Positions 53,031 to 60,930 of a stretch of 64,000 nt of DNA are shown piece by piece. The notes below the pieces were generated by a model, which saw nothing but the letters and a program-made list of their open reading frames with translations, had not been told where the DNA came from and searched no databases. Within the stretch, counting starts at the first letter, position 1. Each line of letters begins with the position of its first letter. Location of the stretch: the NCBI GenBank assembly GCA_958428235.1, contig CAUAFG010000014.1, forward strand, positions 12,122 through 76,121, given 5' to 3'. The translations under genes and the position numbers were made by a program. Source of the stretch: Faeciplasma sp900553675 (GTDB lineage: Bacteria > Bacillota > Clostridia > Oscillospirales > Ruminococcaceae).

Positions 53031-53064
53031 TTGACATACCGCGGGAAATAGTATATAATACTAT
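53031..53064 (+). promoter_or_regulatory. strong promoter with overlapping ATAGTAT/ATACTAT inverted repeat
   Basis: TTGACA (53031-53036), a 17-base spacer, TATAAT (53054-53059). An inverted repeat ATAGTAT-ATA-ATACTAT (53048-53064) covers the -10 box. A leader of about 140 bases follows before the 77-residue gene, with a second AT-rich block resembling the -10 region. Confidence 0.72.
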
Positions 53065-53210
53065 ACTTGAAGAATGCAATTTGGATTTTTCCGTATAATA
53101 CTATTATATATCGTGTATAATAGCTGAGAATCGTAAAGATTTTTCGGAATGGTCCATTTGCATATGGCAAAGCGTTAAACCAGATATTTTTATTAAGGAC
53201 GGTAATAATT

Positions 53211-53444
53211 ATGAAAAAAATCATCTGCAAGAGAGAATACGACACCGAAACCGCTGAGCTTGTAAAAAAGGTAACCGTTGGCGAGTTCGGCGAGCCTTCC
53301 GGCTATGAGGAAAGTCTTTATCAGACCCCCGGCGGATTGTACTTCCTTTATGTAAACGGCGGAGCAGAGTCTCCCTATACCGGCGAGAATATCAAGTCCG
53401 TTTCAAAGGCAAAGGCAGAAGAGTGGCTTAAGAGCCACGAATAA
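53211..53444 (+). CDS. conserved small soluble protein, 77 residues
   Basis: Starts at ATG after AAGGACGG. The sequence opens MKKIICKREYDTETAELVKK and contains YEESLYQTPGGLYFLYVNGG, followed by KSVSKAKAEEWLKSHE. No membrane segment, cysteine pair or catalytic motif. Similar proteins are, to my recollection, seen in Clostridia genomes and mobile regions without assigned function. It has its own strong promoter, a long leader and a strong terminator, so it is an independent and probably well-expressed unit. Confidence 0.82.
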   Translation: MKKIICKREYDTETAELVKKVTVGEFGEPSGYEESLYQTPGGLYFLYVNGGAESPYTGENIKSVSKAKAEEWLKSHE

Positions 53445-53469
53445 TTCGTGACATTTAAAGTGAGGAATT

Positions 53470-53520
53470 AAAACTGTGCCGTGCAAAGAAGCATGATTGG
53501 CTTTTGCACGGCGCAGTTTT
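53470..53520 (+). terminator. terminator after the 77-residue gene
   Basis: The arms AAAACTGTGCCGTGCAAA (53470-53487) and TTTGCACGGCGCAGTTTT (53503-53520) form a stem of about 18 bp ending in a T run. Confidence 0.9.
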
Positions 53521-53640
53521 GTATTGTCAGGTTTTTTAGCAAAATGACAGCATAAGGTGATTTCTATCTTTTTGACCAAATATTTTGTAAAACAAATATA
53601 AAGTTTGTGGAAAATTGGGCATATTTGTTATCTTTTTTGA

Positions 53641-53669
53641 TTGACAAATATGTTCGACTGTGATATACT
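53641..53669 (+). promoter_or_regulatory. promoter of the glmM-glmS operon
   Basis: TTGACA (53641-53646), a 17-base spacer, TATACT (53664-53669). The stretch 53521-53640 is AT-rich with repeated ATATTTTGT and ACAAATAT motifs and holds no gene. Confidence 0.85.
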
Positions 53670-53693
53670 CTTCATATAATTATGTATAAGTGA

Positions 53694-53748
53694 CAGTATA
53701 CCCTCTATATGTTGGGTCTGAGCTTTTGCCAGACTATGATTGATACTG
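53694..53748 (+). promoter_or_regulatory. structured leader before glmM, three-way-junction-like
   Basis: Closing stem CAGTAT (53694-53699) with ATACTG (53743-53748) encloses a first hairpin (CCC 53701-53703 with GGG 53714-53716) and a second, stronger one: GTCTGAGC, TTTT loop, GCCAGAC at 53716-53734. It is 25 bases upstream of the ATG. It does not match the purine riboswitch core or the glmS ribozyme, so it is a candidate unknown element. Confidence 0.4.
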
Positions 53749-53773
53749 ATTATTTTGTAAAGGAAAGTATTGT

Positions 53774-55159
53774 ATGGGAAAGTATTTTGGTACGGATGGC
53801 TTTCGCGGTGAAGCAAACGAAAATCTCACTGCTTTGCATGCCTATAAGGTAGGCAGATTTTTAGGATGGTACTATGGTGAGCTTAAAAGAAGAGCAGGGG
53901 ACGAAACTCCCGCAAAGATAGTTATAGGCAAGGACACCCGCCTTTCAAGCTATATGTTTGAGTATTCGCTGGTAGGTGGACTGACCGCCTCCGGTGCAAA
54001 GGCTTATCTTCTCCACGTAACCACCACCCCCTCGGTGGCGTATGTCGCGAGAACCGAGGATTTCGACTGCGGAATCATGATTTCCGCCAGCCATAACCCT
54101 TATTGGGATAACGGAATAAAGCTTATAAACTCCAACGGCGAAAAGATGGATGAGGAAACCATCGCTTTGGTTGAGGACTATCTCGACGGCAAGCTTGAAG
54201 TCTTCGGCGAAAAATATGATGATGTTCCATATGCAAAGAAGGAAAAAATAGGCTCCACCGTCGATTACGTCGCCGGAAGAAACCGCTATATGGGATATCT
54301 TATATCTCTGGGTCTGTTCTCGTTCCGCGGCATGAAGGTCGGTCTTGACTGTGCAAACGGAAGTGCATGGAGCATTGCAAAGTCGGTGTTCGACGCTCTG
54401 GGCGCAGATACATATGTAATAAACGCCGAGCCTAACGGCACAAATATCAATAATAACGCCGGCTCTACCCATATCGAGGGCTTGCAGAAGCTTGTAGTTG
54501 AAAAAGGTCTCGACGTTGGCTTTGCCTACGACGGCGACGCTGACAGGTGCCTTTGCGTTGACGATAAGGGAAATGTAGTCACCGGTGACCATATCCTTTA
54601 TGTATACGGCAGATATATGAAGGAACGCGGAAAGCTCCTTAATAATACTGTAGTAACTACGGTTATGTCCAACTTTGGTTTGTATAAGGCTTTGGGTGAG
54701 CTTGGTATCGGATATGTTAAAACCGCAGTCGGCGATAAGTATGTCTATGAATATATGACTAAAAACGGCTGCCGCATAGGCGGAGAGCAGTCGGGTCATA
54801 TCATCTTCTCAAAATACGCATCCACCGGCGACGGTATTTTAACCAGCCTGAAAATTATGCAGGTGCTGGCGGACAGAAAGAAGAAGCTGAGCGAGCTTTG
54901 CGAGCCTCTTAAGATTTACCCTCAGGTTCTTGTAAACGTAAAGGTAAAGGATAAGCTCGCAGCCCGCAGCGACGAGGATGTTCAGTGCGAGGTTGAAGCA
55001 GTCGCCGCCGAGCTTGGCGAAAGTGGACGAATCTTAGTAAGAGAATCCGGAACCGAGCCGCTTGTAAGAGTAATGGTAGAAGCTGAAACCAAGGAAGTCT
55101 GCCAGAAGTACTGCGATAGGGTAGTGGATGTCCTTAAAAAGAACGGTCACGCCGTTTGA
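53774..55159 (+). CDS. glmM: phosphoglucosamine mutase
   Basis: A 461-residue enzyme of the alpha-D-phosphohexomutase family. Start MGKYFGTDGFRG. Phosphoserine loop IMISASHNPYWDNGIKL with Ser105. Metal loop FAYDGDADRCL near 253. GGEQSGHII and the C-terminal phosphate loop RESGTEPLVRVMVEA. It converts glucosamine-6-phosphate to glucosamine-1-phosphate for UDP-GlcNAc. Its ATG follows AAAGGAAAG. It is 49 bases before glmS, so the two steps of hexosamine supply are co-transcribed. Confidence 0.97.
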   Translation: MGKYFGTDGFRGEANENLTALHAYKVGRFLGWYYGELKRRAGDETPAKIVIGKDTRLSSYMFEYSLVGGLTASGAKAYLLHVTTTPSVAYVARTEDFDCGIMISASHNPYWDNGIKLINSNGEKMDEETIALVEDYLDGKLEVFGEKYDDVPYAKKEKIGSTVDYVAGRNRYMGYLISLGLFSFRGMKVGLDCANGSAWSIAKSVFDALGADTYVINAEPNGTNINNNAGSTHIEGLQKLVVEKGLDVGFAYDGDADRCLCVDDKGNVVTGDHILYVYGRYMKERGKLLNNTVVTTVMSNFGLYKALGELGIGYVKTAVGDKYVYEYMTKNGCRIGGEQSGHIIFSKYASTGDGILTSLKIMQVLADRKKKLSELCEPLKIYPQVLVNVKVKDKLAARSDEDVQCEVEAVAAELGESGRILVRESGTEPLVRVMVEAETKEVCQKYCDRVVDVLKKNGHAV

Positions 55160-55208
55160 CGCTTAATTGTGCGAAATTAATCTTTATCTGAAAGGATAGA
55201 TATAGTAT

Positions 55209-57047
55209 ATGTGCGGAATAGTTGGATTTACCGGCAAGAATCAGGCGGCGCAGGTGCTTTTGGAGGGTCTTTCAAAGCTTGAGTACCGCGGCTATGATTC
55301 AGCGGGAATTGCCGTAAGAGACGGCGATAACGAAACCGAAATCGTAAAGGCAAAGGGCAGATTAAAGGCTCTTTCCGAAAAAACCGACGGCGGAAGAGCT
55401 GTCCCCGGAAGCTGCGGAATAGGCCATACCCGCTGGGCGACCCACGGTGAGCCTTCCGAAACAAACGCCCACCCTCACCACAGCGATGATTATAACGTAA
55501 TCGCGGTTCACAACGGTATTATCGAAAACTATAAAGAGATAAAGGAAAAGCTGTCTAAAAACGGCTATACCTTCTATTCTCAGACCGATACCGAAACCGC
55601 CGTTAAGCTTATAGACTACTATTCAAAAAAATACAGTGCAGGTCCTATTGACGCTCTTTCAAGAGCCATGCTGCGTATCAGGGGCTCCTATGCGCTGGTT
55701 GTGATGTTTAAGGATTACCCCGGAGAGATATATGTCGCCCGCAAGGACAGCCCGATGATTTTGGGTATAGAGGACGGAGAAAGCTATATCGCGTCCGACG
55801 TTCCGGCGATACTTAAGTACACCAGAAACGTCTACTATATCGGCAATCTGGAAATGGCAAGGGTAGCTCCCGGCGATATAACGTTTTATAATATCGACGG
55901 AGAGACTATCAATAAGGAAATAACCGAAATCAAGTGGGACGCCGAGGCAGCCGAAAAGGGCGGCTACGAGCATTTCATGATGAAGGAAATCCACGAGCAG
56001 CCCAAGGCTGTCAGAGATACAATAAGCTCTGTAGTCAAGGACGGCAGAATAGATTTTGAATCGGTCGGAATCACCGAGGATGAAATTAAAAAGATTGAAA
56101 GAATCCACTTTGTTGCCTGCGGCTCGGCGTATCACGTCGGAGTTTGCGCACAGTATGTAATTGAGGATTTTGCAAGAATCCCTGTAAGAGTGGAGCTTGC
56201 ATCTGAGTTCAGATATAGAAAGCCTATACTCGAAAAGAACGATTTAGTGGTTATAATAAGCCAGTCGGGCGAAACCGCAGACAGCCTTGCTGCCCTGCGT
56301 GAAGCCAAGTCTATGGGAATAAGGACGCTTGCCATTGTAAACGTAGTTGGCAGCTCGATAGCAAGAGAAGCGGATATGGTATTCTATACTCTTGCAGGTC
56401 CCGAAATCGCTGTTGCCACAACAAAGGCTTACAGCGCGCAGCTTGTTGCGTCTTACCTTTTGGCAATCGAGTTCGGAAGAGTAAGAGGAAAGCTTTCTTC
56501 CGATGAATATACCAGGATGATAGCGGAGCTTATGACCATCCCCGAAAAAATTGAAAAGGTTTTAGAGGATAAGGAAAGATTGCAGCAGTTTGCCGCGAAC
56601 TACGCTTCGGCGCAGGATATCTTCTTCATCGGAAGAGGAATAGACTACGCCATCAGCCTTGAGGGCAGCCTTAAGCTTAAGGAGATCAGCTATATCCACA
56701 GCGAAGCTTATGCAGCGGGCGAGCTTAAGCACGGCACCATCAGCCTGATTGAGGACGGTACACTGGTAATTTCCGTCCTGACTCAGAGCGAGCTTTACGA
56801 AAAAATGATAAGCAATATGGTTGAGGTTAAGAGCAGGGGAGCTTATATTATGGGTCTTACCGCTTACGGCAACTATACCATTGAAGACACCTCCGACTTT
56901 ACAGTTTATATCCCCAAGACAGACGAGCATTTTGCCGCAAGCTTGGCGGTTGTTCCGCTTCAGCTTTTAGGTTACTATGTAAGCGTTGCGAAGGGTCTGG
57001 ATGTAGATAAACCCAGAAACCTTGCTAAGAGCGTGACAGTCGAGTAA
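55209..57047 (+). CDS. glmS: glutamine--fructose-6-phosphate aminotransferase (isomerizing)
   Basis: A 612-residue protein of full family length. The N-terminal glutaminase starts MCGIVGFTG, so Cys2 is the nucleophile after Met removal, with LSKLEYRGYDSAGIAV and GIGHTRWATHGEPSETNAHPH. Two SIS domains follow (VACGSAYHVGVCAQ ... ISQSGETADSLAALR, and FFIGRGIDYAISLEGSLKLKEISY); the C-terminus is PRNLAKSVTVE. It makes glucosamine-6-phosphate from fructose-6-phosphate and glutamine. No glmS ribozyme core (AGCGCCAG) is seen upstream, so control must occur by other means, perhaps through the glmM leader. Confidence 0.98.
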   Translation: MCGIVGFTGKNQAAQVLLEGLSKLEYRGYDSAGIAVRDGDNETEIVKAKGRLKALSEKTDGGRAVPGSCGIGHTRWATHGEPSETNAHPHHSDDYNVIAVHNGIIENYKEIKEKLSKNGYTFYSQTDTETAVKLIDYYSKKYSAGPIDALSRAMLRIRGSYALVVMFKDYPGEIYVARKDSPMILGIEDGESYIASDVPAILKYTRNVYYIGNLEMARVAPGDITFYNIDGETINKEITEIKWDAEAAEKGGYEHFMMKEIHEQPKAVRDTISSVVKDGRIDFESVGITEDEIKKIERIHFVACGSAYHVGVCAQYVIEDFARIPVRVELASEFRYRKPILEKNDLVVIISQSGETADSLAALREAKSMGIRTLAIVNVVGSSIAREADMVFYTLAGPEIAVATTKAYSAQLVASYLLAIEFGRVRGKLSSDEYTRMIAELMTIPEKIEKVLEDKERLQQFAANYASAQDIFFIGRGIDYAISLEGSLKLKEISYIHSEAYAAGELKHGTISLIEDGTLVISVLTQSELYEKMISNMVEVKSRGAYIMGLTAYGNYTIEDTSDFTVYIPKTDEHFAASLAVVPLQLLGYYVSVAKGLDVDKPRNLAKSVTVE

Positions 57048-57050
57048 ATA

Positions 57051-57120
57051 CTGATTTCCCGTAAAAGTGAATAGGGGTTGATTAAGCAATCAACATAAAA
57101 TCGCTATGTCGGGAAATAAG
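57051..57120. repeat. 70-bp element with CTNATTTCCCG ends, copy B
   Basis: It begins CTGATTTCCCGTAAAAGTG and ends CGGGAAATAAG. Its left end matches the reverse complement of the right end of copy A (43102-43197), and its right end that of the left end of copy A, so B lies in the opposite orientation. The centre differs and contains a GTTGATT/AATCAAC hairpin. TAAAT is present on both sides (57045-57049 and 57121-57125), a possible target duplication. It is four bases after the glmS stop. Confidence 0.78.
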
Positions 57121-57168
57121 TAAATGACATACTTCTAAATTTATAACTGGAAGGTTCGAGTAAGCAAG

Positions 57169-59214
57169 ATGAAAAAAATCGAGAATTGGAAAATAATAAG
57201 TCTGTTCATAATGCTTTATGACGCTTTGTCCGCAGTTTTTGCCTACGGCATCGGGCTTTGGGTAAGGTTCGATTTCAACTACAGCGGAATACCGGCAGGG
57301 CTTATGAATGCGTTTCTGCACTTTATTCCCATATATATCGTGGTGTTAATAGTAACCAATATCATCTTCCACCTGTATCGCTGTATATGGCAGTTTGTAA
57401 GCTTTGACGAGCTTATAAGGATCCTTCAAGCATGGCTTATTGAAAGCATTATTCATGCCGTATGCATAACAGTTTTCTTCCGCAGGATGCCGATATCCTA
57501 CTATCTGATAGGCGCGGTTGTTCAGGCAGTGTTAATGGTCAGCATAAGGTTTGCATATAGGTTCTACCTTAAATTCTCGGAAAACAGGAAGTCGTTTTTA
57601 AACGGCAGAGATATGAAAAACGTTATGATAATCGGTGCGGGTGAGTCGGGACAGACGATTCTGCGCGATATAAAGCGTCGGTACGAGGATAATCTGCGCG
57701 TTTCCTGCTTTATAGATGACGATACAAATAAGTGGCAGCGCCTTGTAGAAGGAGTTCCGGTCGTCGGCGGCAGAGACGATATATTGCAGTCTGTCGAGAA
57801 GTATTCTATAAGACAGATACTTCTGGCAATTCCTTCTGCAACCGCAGAGCAAAAGCGTGATCTTATAAATATCTGCAATGAGACCTCCTGCGAGGTTAAG
57901 ATTCTTCCCGGAATATATCAGCTCGTCAAGGACGAGGTGACAATCGCCAATATGAAGGATGTTGCCATCGAAGACCTTTTGGGCAGAGACCCGATAAAGA
58001 TAGATATGGCGGCTTGCTTTGAATTTATAAATGGCAAAACAATACTTGTAACCGGCGGAGGAGGCTCTATTGGCTCCGAGCTTTGCCGTCAGATAGCGGC
58101 ACACAGCCCCAAGCAGCTTATTATTTTTGATATCTATGAAAACAATGCCTATGCAATCGAGCAGGAGCTTAAGGCTAATTATCCTCAGCTTAATCTGGCT
58201 GTTATTATCGGTTCTGTAAGAGATTCCAGAAGAGTAAATCAAGTGTTTAAGACTTACCGTCCGGAGGTTGTTTATCACGCCGCCGCCCATAAGCACGTCC
58301 CGCTGATGGAAACAAGCCCCAACGAGGCTATCAAAAACAACGTTATAGGAACCTATAAAACCGCATATGCAGCTCTTGCTTATGGCTGTAAGCGATTTGT
58401 TCATATTAGCACGGATAAGGCGGTAAACCCCACAAATATCATGGGTGCTTCCAAGCGTTTGTGCGAAATGGTCATTCAGACGATGGATGCTATCTCAAAA
58501 TCCGGTTCGTTTGATAAGCTTCCGCTGGTTCATGCCCATAAAGAAATCGGTTTTGCCGAAATGGATGAAGCTGATATTCTTCCGGAAGCAGCAGAACATG
58601 CAAGAATCGCTCACAATAAATCAAGGACAGAGTTTGTCGCAGTCCGCTTTGGCAATGTTTTAGGCTCAAATGGCTCTGTAATCCCTCTGTTTAAAAAGCA
58701 GATAGAAAACGGAGGTCCGGTAACCGTAACCCACCCCGAAATCATAAGATATTTCATGACGATACCCGAAGCTGTAAGCCTTGTATTACAGGCAGGCGTA
58801 AACGCTCACGGCGGCGAGATATTTGTTCTGGACATGGGCGCGCCGGTCAAGATAGACACGCTTGCACGAAACCTCATAAAGCTTTCTGGCTTCAAGCCTG
58901 ATGTCGATATAAAGATAGTTTATACCGGTCTTCGTGAGGGCGAAAAGCTTTACGAGGAGAAGCTGATGGCAGAGGAAGGTCTTCAGAAAACCGAAAACGA
59001 TCTTATCCACATAGCTCACCCGATAAATCTTGATACCGACCACTTCCTTTCGTCTCTTGTAGAGCTTGCAAACGCAAGCTACTATAACAGCGACAATATT
59101 GTTGAAATTGTAGAAGGCATTGTTCCCACCTTCCATCCGGTAGGAAAGAATGGTCAAAGCGATAAGGCAATAAAGAGCAAGAAGTATAAGGAAGTCGCCG
59201 CAGGAATCGTATAA
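57169..59214 (+). CDS. membrane nucleotide-sugar 4,6-dehydratase (CapD/PglF-like)
   Basis: A 681-residue protein. Four membrane segments fill residues about 10-140, then a CoA-binding-like domain (VMIIGAGESGQTILRDIKRR). The SDR domain has its NAD loop ILVTGGGGSIGSELCRQI (about 292-309), followed by AAAHKHVPLMETSPNEAI and HISTDKAVNPTNIMGASKRLCEM. The late VRFGNVLGSNGSVIPLFKKQI block matches UDP-GlcNAc 4,6-dehydratases. It would make UDP-2-acetamido-4-keto-6-deoxyhexose from UDP-GlcNAc, whose precursors come from glmM-glmS just upstream. It is unclear which glycan receives the sugar. Confidence 0.93.
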   Translation: MKKIENWKIISLFIMLYDALSAVFAYGIGLWVRFDFNYSGIPAGLMNAFLHFIPIYIVVLIVTNIIFHLYRCIWQFVSFDELIRILQAWLIESIIHAVCITVFFRRMPISYYLIGAVVQAVLMVSIRFAYRFYLKFSENRKSFLNGRDMKNVMIIGAGESGQTILRDIKRRYEDNLRVSCFIDDDTNKWQRLVEGVPVVGGRDDILQSVEKYSIRQILLAIPSATAEQKRDLINICNETSCEVKILPGIYQLVKDEVTIANMKDVAIEDLLGRDPIKIDMAACFEFINGKTILVTGGGGSIGSELCRQIAAHSPKQLIIFDIYENNAYAIEQELKANYPQLNLAVIIGSVRDSRRVNQVFKTYRPEVVYHAAAHKHVPLMETSPNEAIKNNVIGTYKTAYAALAYGCKRFVHISTDKAVNPTNIMGASKRLCEMVIQTMDAISKSGSFDKLPLVHAHKEIGFAEMDEADILPEAAEHARIAHNKSRTEFVAVRFGNVLGSNGSVIPLFKKQIENGGPVTVTHPEIIRYFMTIPEAVSLVLQAGVNAHGGEIFVLDMGAPVKIDTLARNLIKLSGFKPDVDIKIVYTGLREGEKLYEEKLMAEEGLQKTENDLIHIAHPINLDTDHFLSSLVELANASYYNSDNIVEIVEGIVPTFHPVGKNGQSDKAIKSKKYKEVAAGIV

Positions 59215-59227
59215 GAATATAAAGTCC

Positions 59228-59254
59228 AAAGTCCGGCTTATAACCGGACTTTTT
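59228..59254 (+). terminator. terminator after the CapD-like gene
   Basis: The arms AAAGTCCGG (59228-59236) and CCGGACTTTTT (59244-59254) enclose a 7-base loop and end in a T run. Confidence 0.9.
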
Positions 59255-59266
59255 GTGCTTAAAATA

Positions 59267-59295
59267 TTGACAAACCGCAGATAATGTGATATTAT
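59267..59295 (+). promoter_or_regulatory. promoter of the riboswitch-transporter-SDR unit
   Basis: TTGACA (59267-59272), a 17-base spacer, TATTAT (59290-59295). The start would fall within about ten bases of the aptamer. Confidence 0.75.
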
Positions 59296-59310
59296 ACATA
59301 CAAATAAATA

Positions 59311-59443
59311 AGACAGTTCGGAACCATCCTGTCTATAAATAAAACTATGGAATGATGGCGCTTTAGGCGCATATATCGGTATTATATCGGTGTATGCACT
59401 TAACGCCTGTTTTTATGCGCTCCGAACTGAAAATTTAGGAGCG
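59311..59443 (+). promoter_or_regulatory. candidate preQ1-III-like riboswitch with ribosome-site sequestration
   Basis: Hairpin AGACAG (59311-59316)/CTGTCT (59329-59334); its loop segment CCATC (59324-59328) pairs with GATGG (59354-59358), giving an H-type pseudoknot with an A-rich linker. A distal stem (GGCGCATA ... TATGC ... CGCC, ending 59407) follows. CGCTCC (59418-59423) pairs with GGAGCG (59438-59443), which is the ribosome site of the transporter gene. TCCGAAC (59421-59427) can instead pair with GTTCGGA (59316-59322) in the aptamer, so the two folds exclude each other. The gene downstream is a queuosine-precursor-type transporter. Class assignment is from architecture, context and taxon, not from a covariance search. 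Confidence 0.62.
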
Positions 59444-59449
59444 ATTGAC

Positions 59450-60199
59450 ATGAAAGAAAGATTAAAATCCGAAATTAAGGAATTTCGACTGCTGATGAAG
59501 TCTGTGCCGACGGTTTTGGTAATTCTGTTTATCATTTCGGTGTTTTCAATGAATCTGCTTGCAAATAAAAGCATCAACCTTAACATAAGCTGGCTTGCGC
59601 TTGACTGCGGAATAATAGTATCGTGGTTCGCTTTCCTTGCTATGGATATGATAACAGCACGCTTTGGTCCCAAGGCTGCCACCCAGATATCGGTGCTTGC
59701 AATAGTAATAAATCTCTGCTTCTGCTTTGTTTTCTTTGTGGGAAGCAGAATCCCCGGAACATGGGGCGAATCCTACGTTGAGGGCAGTGAGGGCATTATA
59801 AACTCCGCACTTGATAATACCTTTGGCGGAACATGGTATGTCCTTGCCGGAAGCACACTTGCGTTTTTGATATCCTCAATCGTAAACAACTTCCTCAACT
59901 ATGCAATAGGCAAGGCACTGAAAAAGAACCCCGACGGCGCGGTGGCATATGTTTTAAGGACATACATATCAACAGCAATCGGACAGTTTACCGATAACCT
60001 TGTTTTTGCTCTTGCCGTAAGTCACATCTTCTTCGGCTGGAGCCTTGTGCAGTGCATAACCTGCGCTCTGACCGGTATGGTTGCCGAGCTTGCCTGCGAG
60101 GTTGTTTTCTCCTTCTTCGGATATAAGATATGCCGTCGCTGGAAGGAAAAAGGCGTCGGCGAAGAGTATATAAAGTATATGGAGGCAAAAGCCGGATGA
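59450..60199 (+). CDS. VUT/YhhQ family queuosine precursor transporter
   Basis: 249 residues from the ATG that follows TTTAGGAGCG; a longer frame upstream runs into the leader RNA. About six hydrophobic segments carry the VUT (DUF165) pattern: FSMNLLANKSINLN, FLAMDMITARFGPKAATQ and LISSIVNNFLNYAIGKALKK, then LRTYISTAIGQFTDNLVFALA. YhhQ proteins import 7-cyano- or 7-aminomethyl-7-deazaguanine for tRNA queuosine. The upstream RNA fits preQ1-controlled repression. The stop overlaps the next gene (ATGA). Confidence 0.9.
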   Translation: MKERLKSEIKEFRLLMKSVPTVLVILFIISVFSMNLLANKSINLNISWLALDCGIIVSWFAFLAMDMITARFGPKAATQISVLAIVINLCFCFVFFVGSRIPGTWGESYVEGSEGIINSALDNTFGGTWYVLAGSTLAFLISSIVNNFLNYAIGKALKKNPDGAVAYVLRTYISTAIGQFTDNLVFALAVSHIFFGWSLVQCITCALTGMVAELACEVVFSFFGYKICRRWKEKGVGEEYIKYMEAKAG

Positions 60200-60843
60200 A
60201 AGTCCTTATAACCGGAACAAGCCGTGGAATCGGCTTGGCAATAGCTAAAAAATTTATAGCCTGCGGTCATGAGGTGGCTGGGATAGATGTTCTTGATTCC
60301 TCGATAAGCAGTACAAATTACCGTCATTTCAAGGCTGATATATATTCCGACGAGCTTCCGGATATCCCGCAAGTCGATATCCTTATCAACAATGCCGGCG
60401 TTCAGGATTCCGGACGGGATATCGACGTCAATCTTAAGGGCACTATCCGCGTCACCGAAAAGTACGCCTTTCACAGCGGCATAAGAAGCGTGCTTTTTAT
60501 AGCCTCAGCCAGCGGTCAGACCGGCTCGGAGTTTCCCGAATACGCCGCCAGCAAGGGCGGAATGATAGCCTATATGAAAAACGTTGCGCTCAGGATAGCG
60601 CAGTACGACGCAACCTCCAATAGCCTTTCGCCCGGAGGGGTGTTAACCTCTCTTAACGACAGAGTTATAAACGACACCATTCTCTGGCAGAAGATAATGG
60701 ACGAAACTCTGCTTCCAAAATGGGCAGAGCCGGAGGAAATAGCAGAGTGGGCATACTTTATGACCGTAGTCAACAAGTCGATGACCGCTCAGGATATCCT
60801 TGTGGACAACGGTGAAGCGGCAAAAGCTAATTTCGTTTGGTAA
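60196..60843 (+). CDS. short-chain dehydrogenase/reductase
   Basis: 215 residues from the ATG that overlaps the transporter stop; an upstream in-frame extension is an alternative frame of the transporter. The Rossmann loop is TGTSRGIGLAIA at 7-18, followed by INNAGVQDSG, and the active site is FPEYAASKGGMIAY with the Tyr and Lys of YxxxK. LFIASASG supplies the serine. C-terminus: QDILVDNGEAAKANFVW. Small for an SDR. The link to a queuosine transporter is operonic only; the substrate is unknown. Confidence 0.88.
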   Translation: MKVLITGTSRGIGLAIAKKFIACGHEVAGIDVLDSSISSTNYRHFKADIYSDELPDIPQVDILINNAGVQDSGRDIDVNLKGTIRVTEKYAFHSGIRSVLFIASASGQTGSEFPEYAASKGGMIAYMKNVALRIAQYDATSNSLSPGGVLTSLNDRVINDTILWQKIMDETLLPKWAEPEEIAEWAYFMTVVNKSMTAQDILVDNGEAAKANFVW

Positions 60844-60867
60844 ATTTCTTTTTGGTTGAATCATATT

Positions 60868-60918
60868 AAAAACAATCTGCGTGGAAGCCATGAACAGGTT
60901 TCCACGCAGATTGTTTTA
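60868..60918. terminator. bidirectional terminator between the SDR and prfC genes
   Basis: The arms AACAATCTGCGTGGAA (60871-60886) and TTCCACGCAGATTGTT (60899-60914) have an A run on the left and a T-rich end on the right, so it serves both convergent genes. Confidence 0.9.
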
Positions 60919-60930
60919 TAGTACAGTATA

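Noticed and set aside
53694..53748. Purine or 2'-dG riboswitch before glmM
   Set aside because: GACTATG after the last hairpin recalls purine aptamers, but the conserved J2/3 (TTTCTACC-like) and loop-loop partners are missing.
53945..54799. Long antisense open frame inside glmM
   Set aside because: It is the opposite-strand shadow of a clear phosphohexomutase; there is no start signal or protein family.
55160..55208. glmS ribozyme
   Set aside because: Only 49 bases separate glmM and glmS, and the ribozyme core AGCGCCAG is absent both here and before glmM.
57140..57170. tRNA-like GGTTCGAG
   Set aside because: Only the T-loop-like octamer is present; no acceptor, D or anticodon stems can be drawn. 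No other tRNA-like sequence was found in the window.
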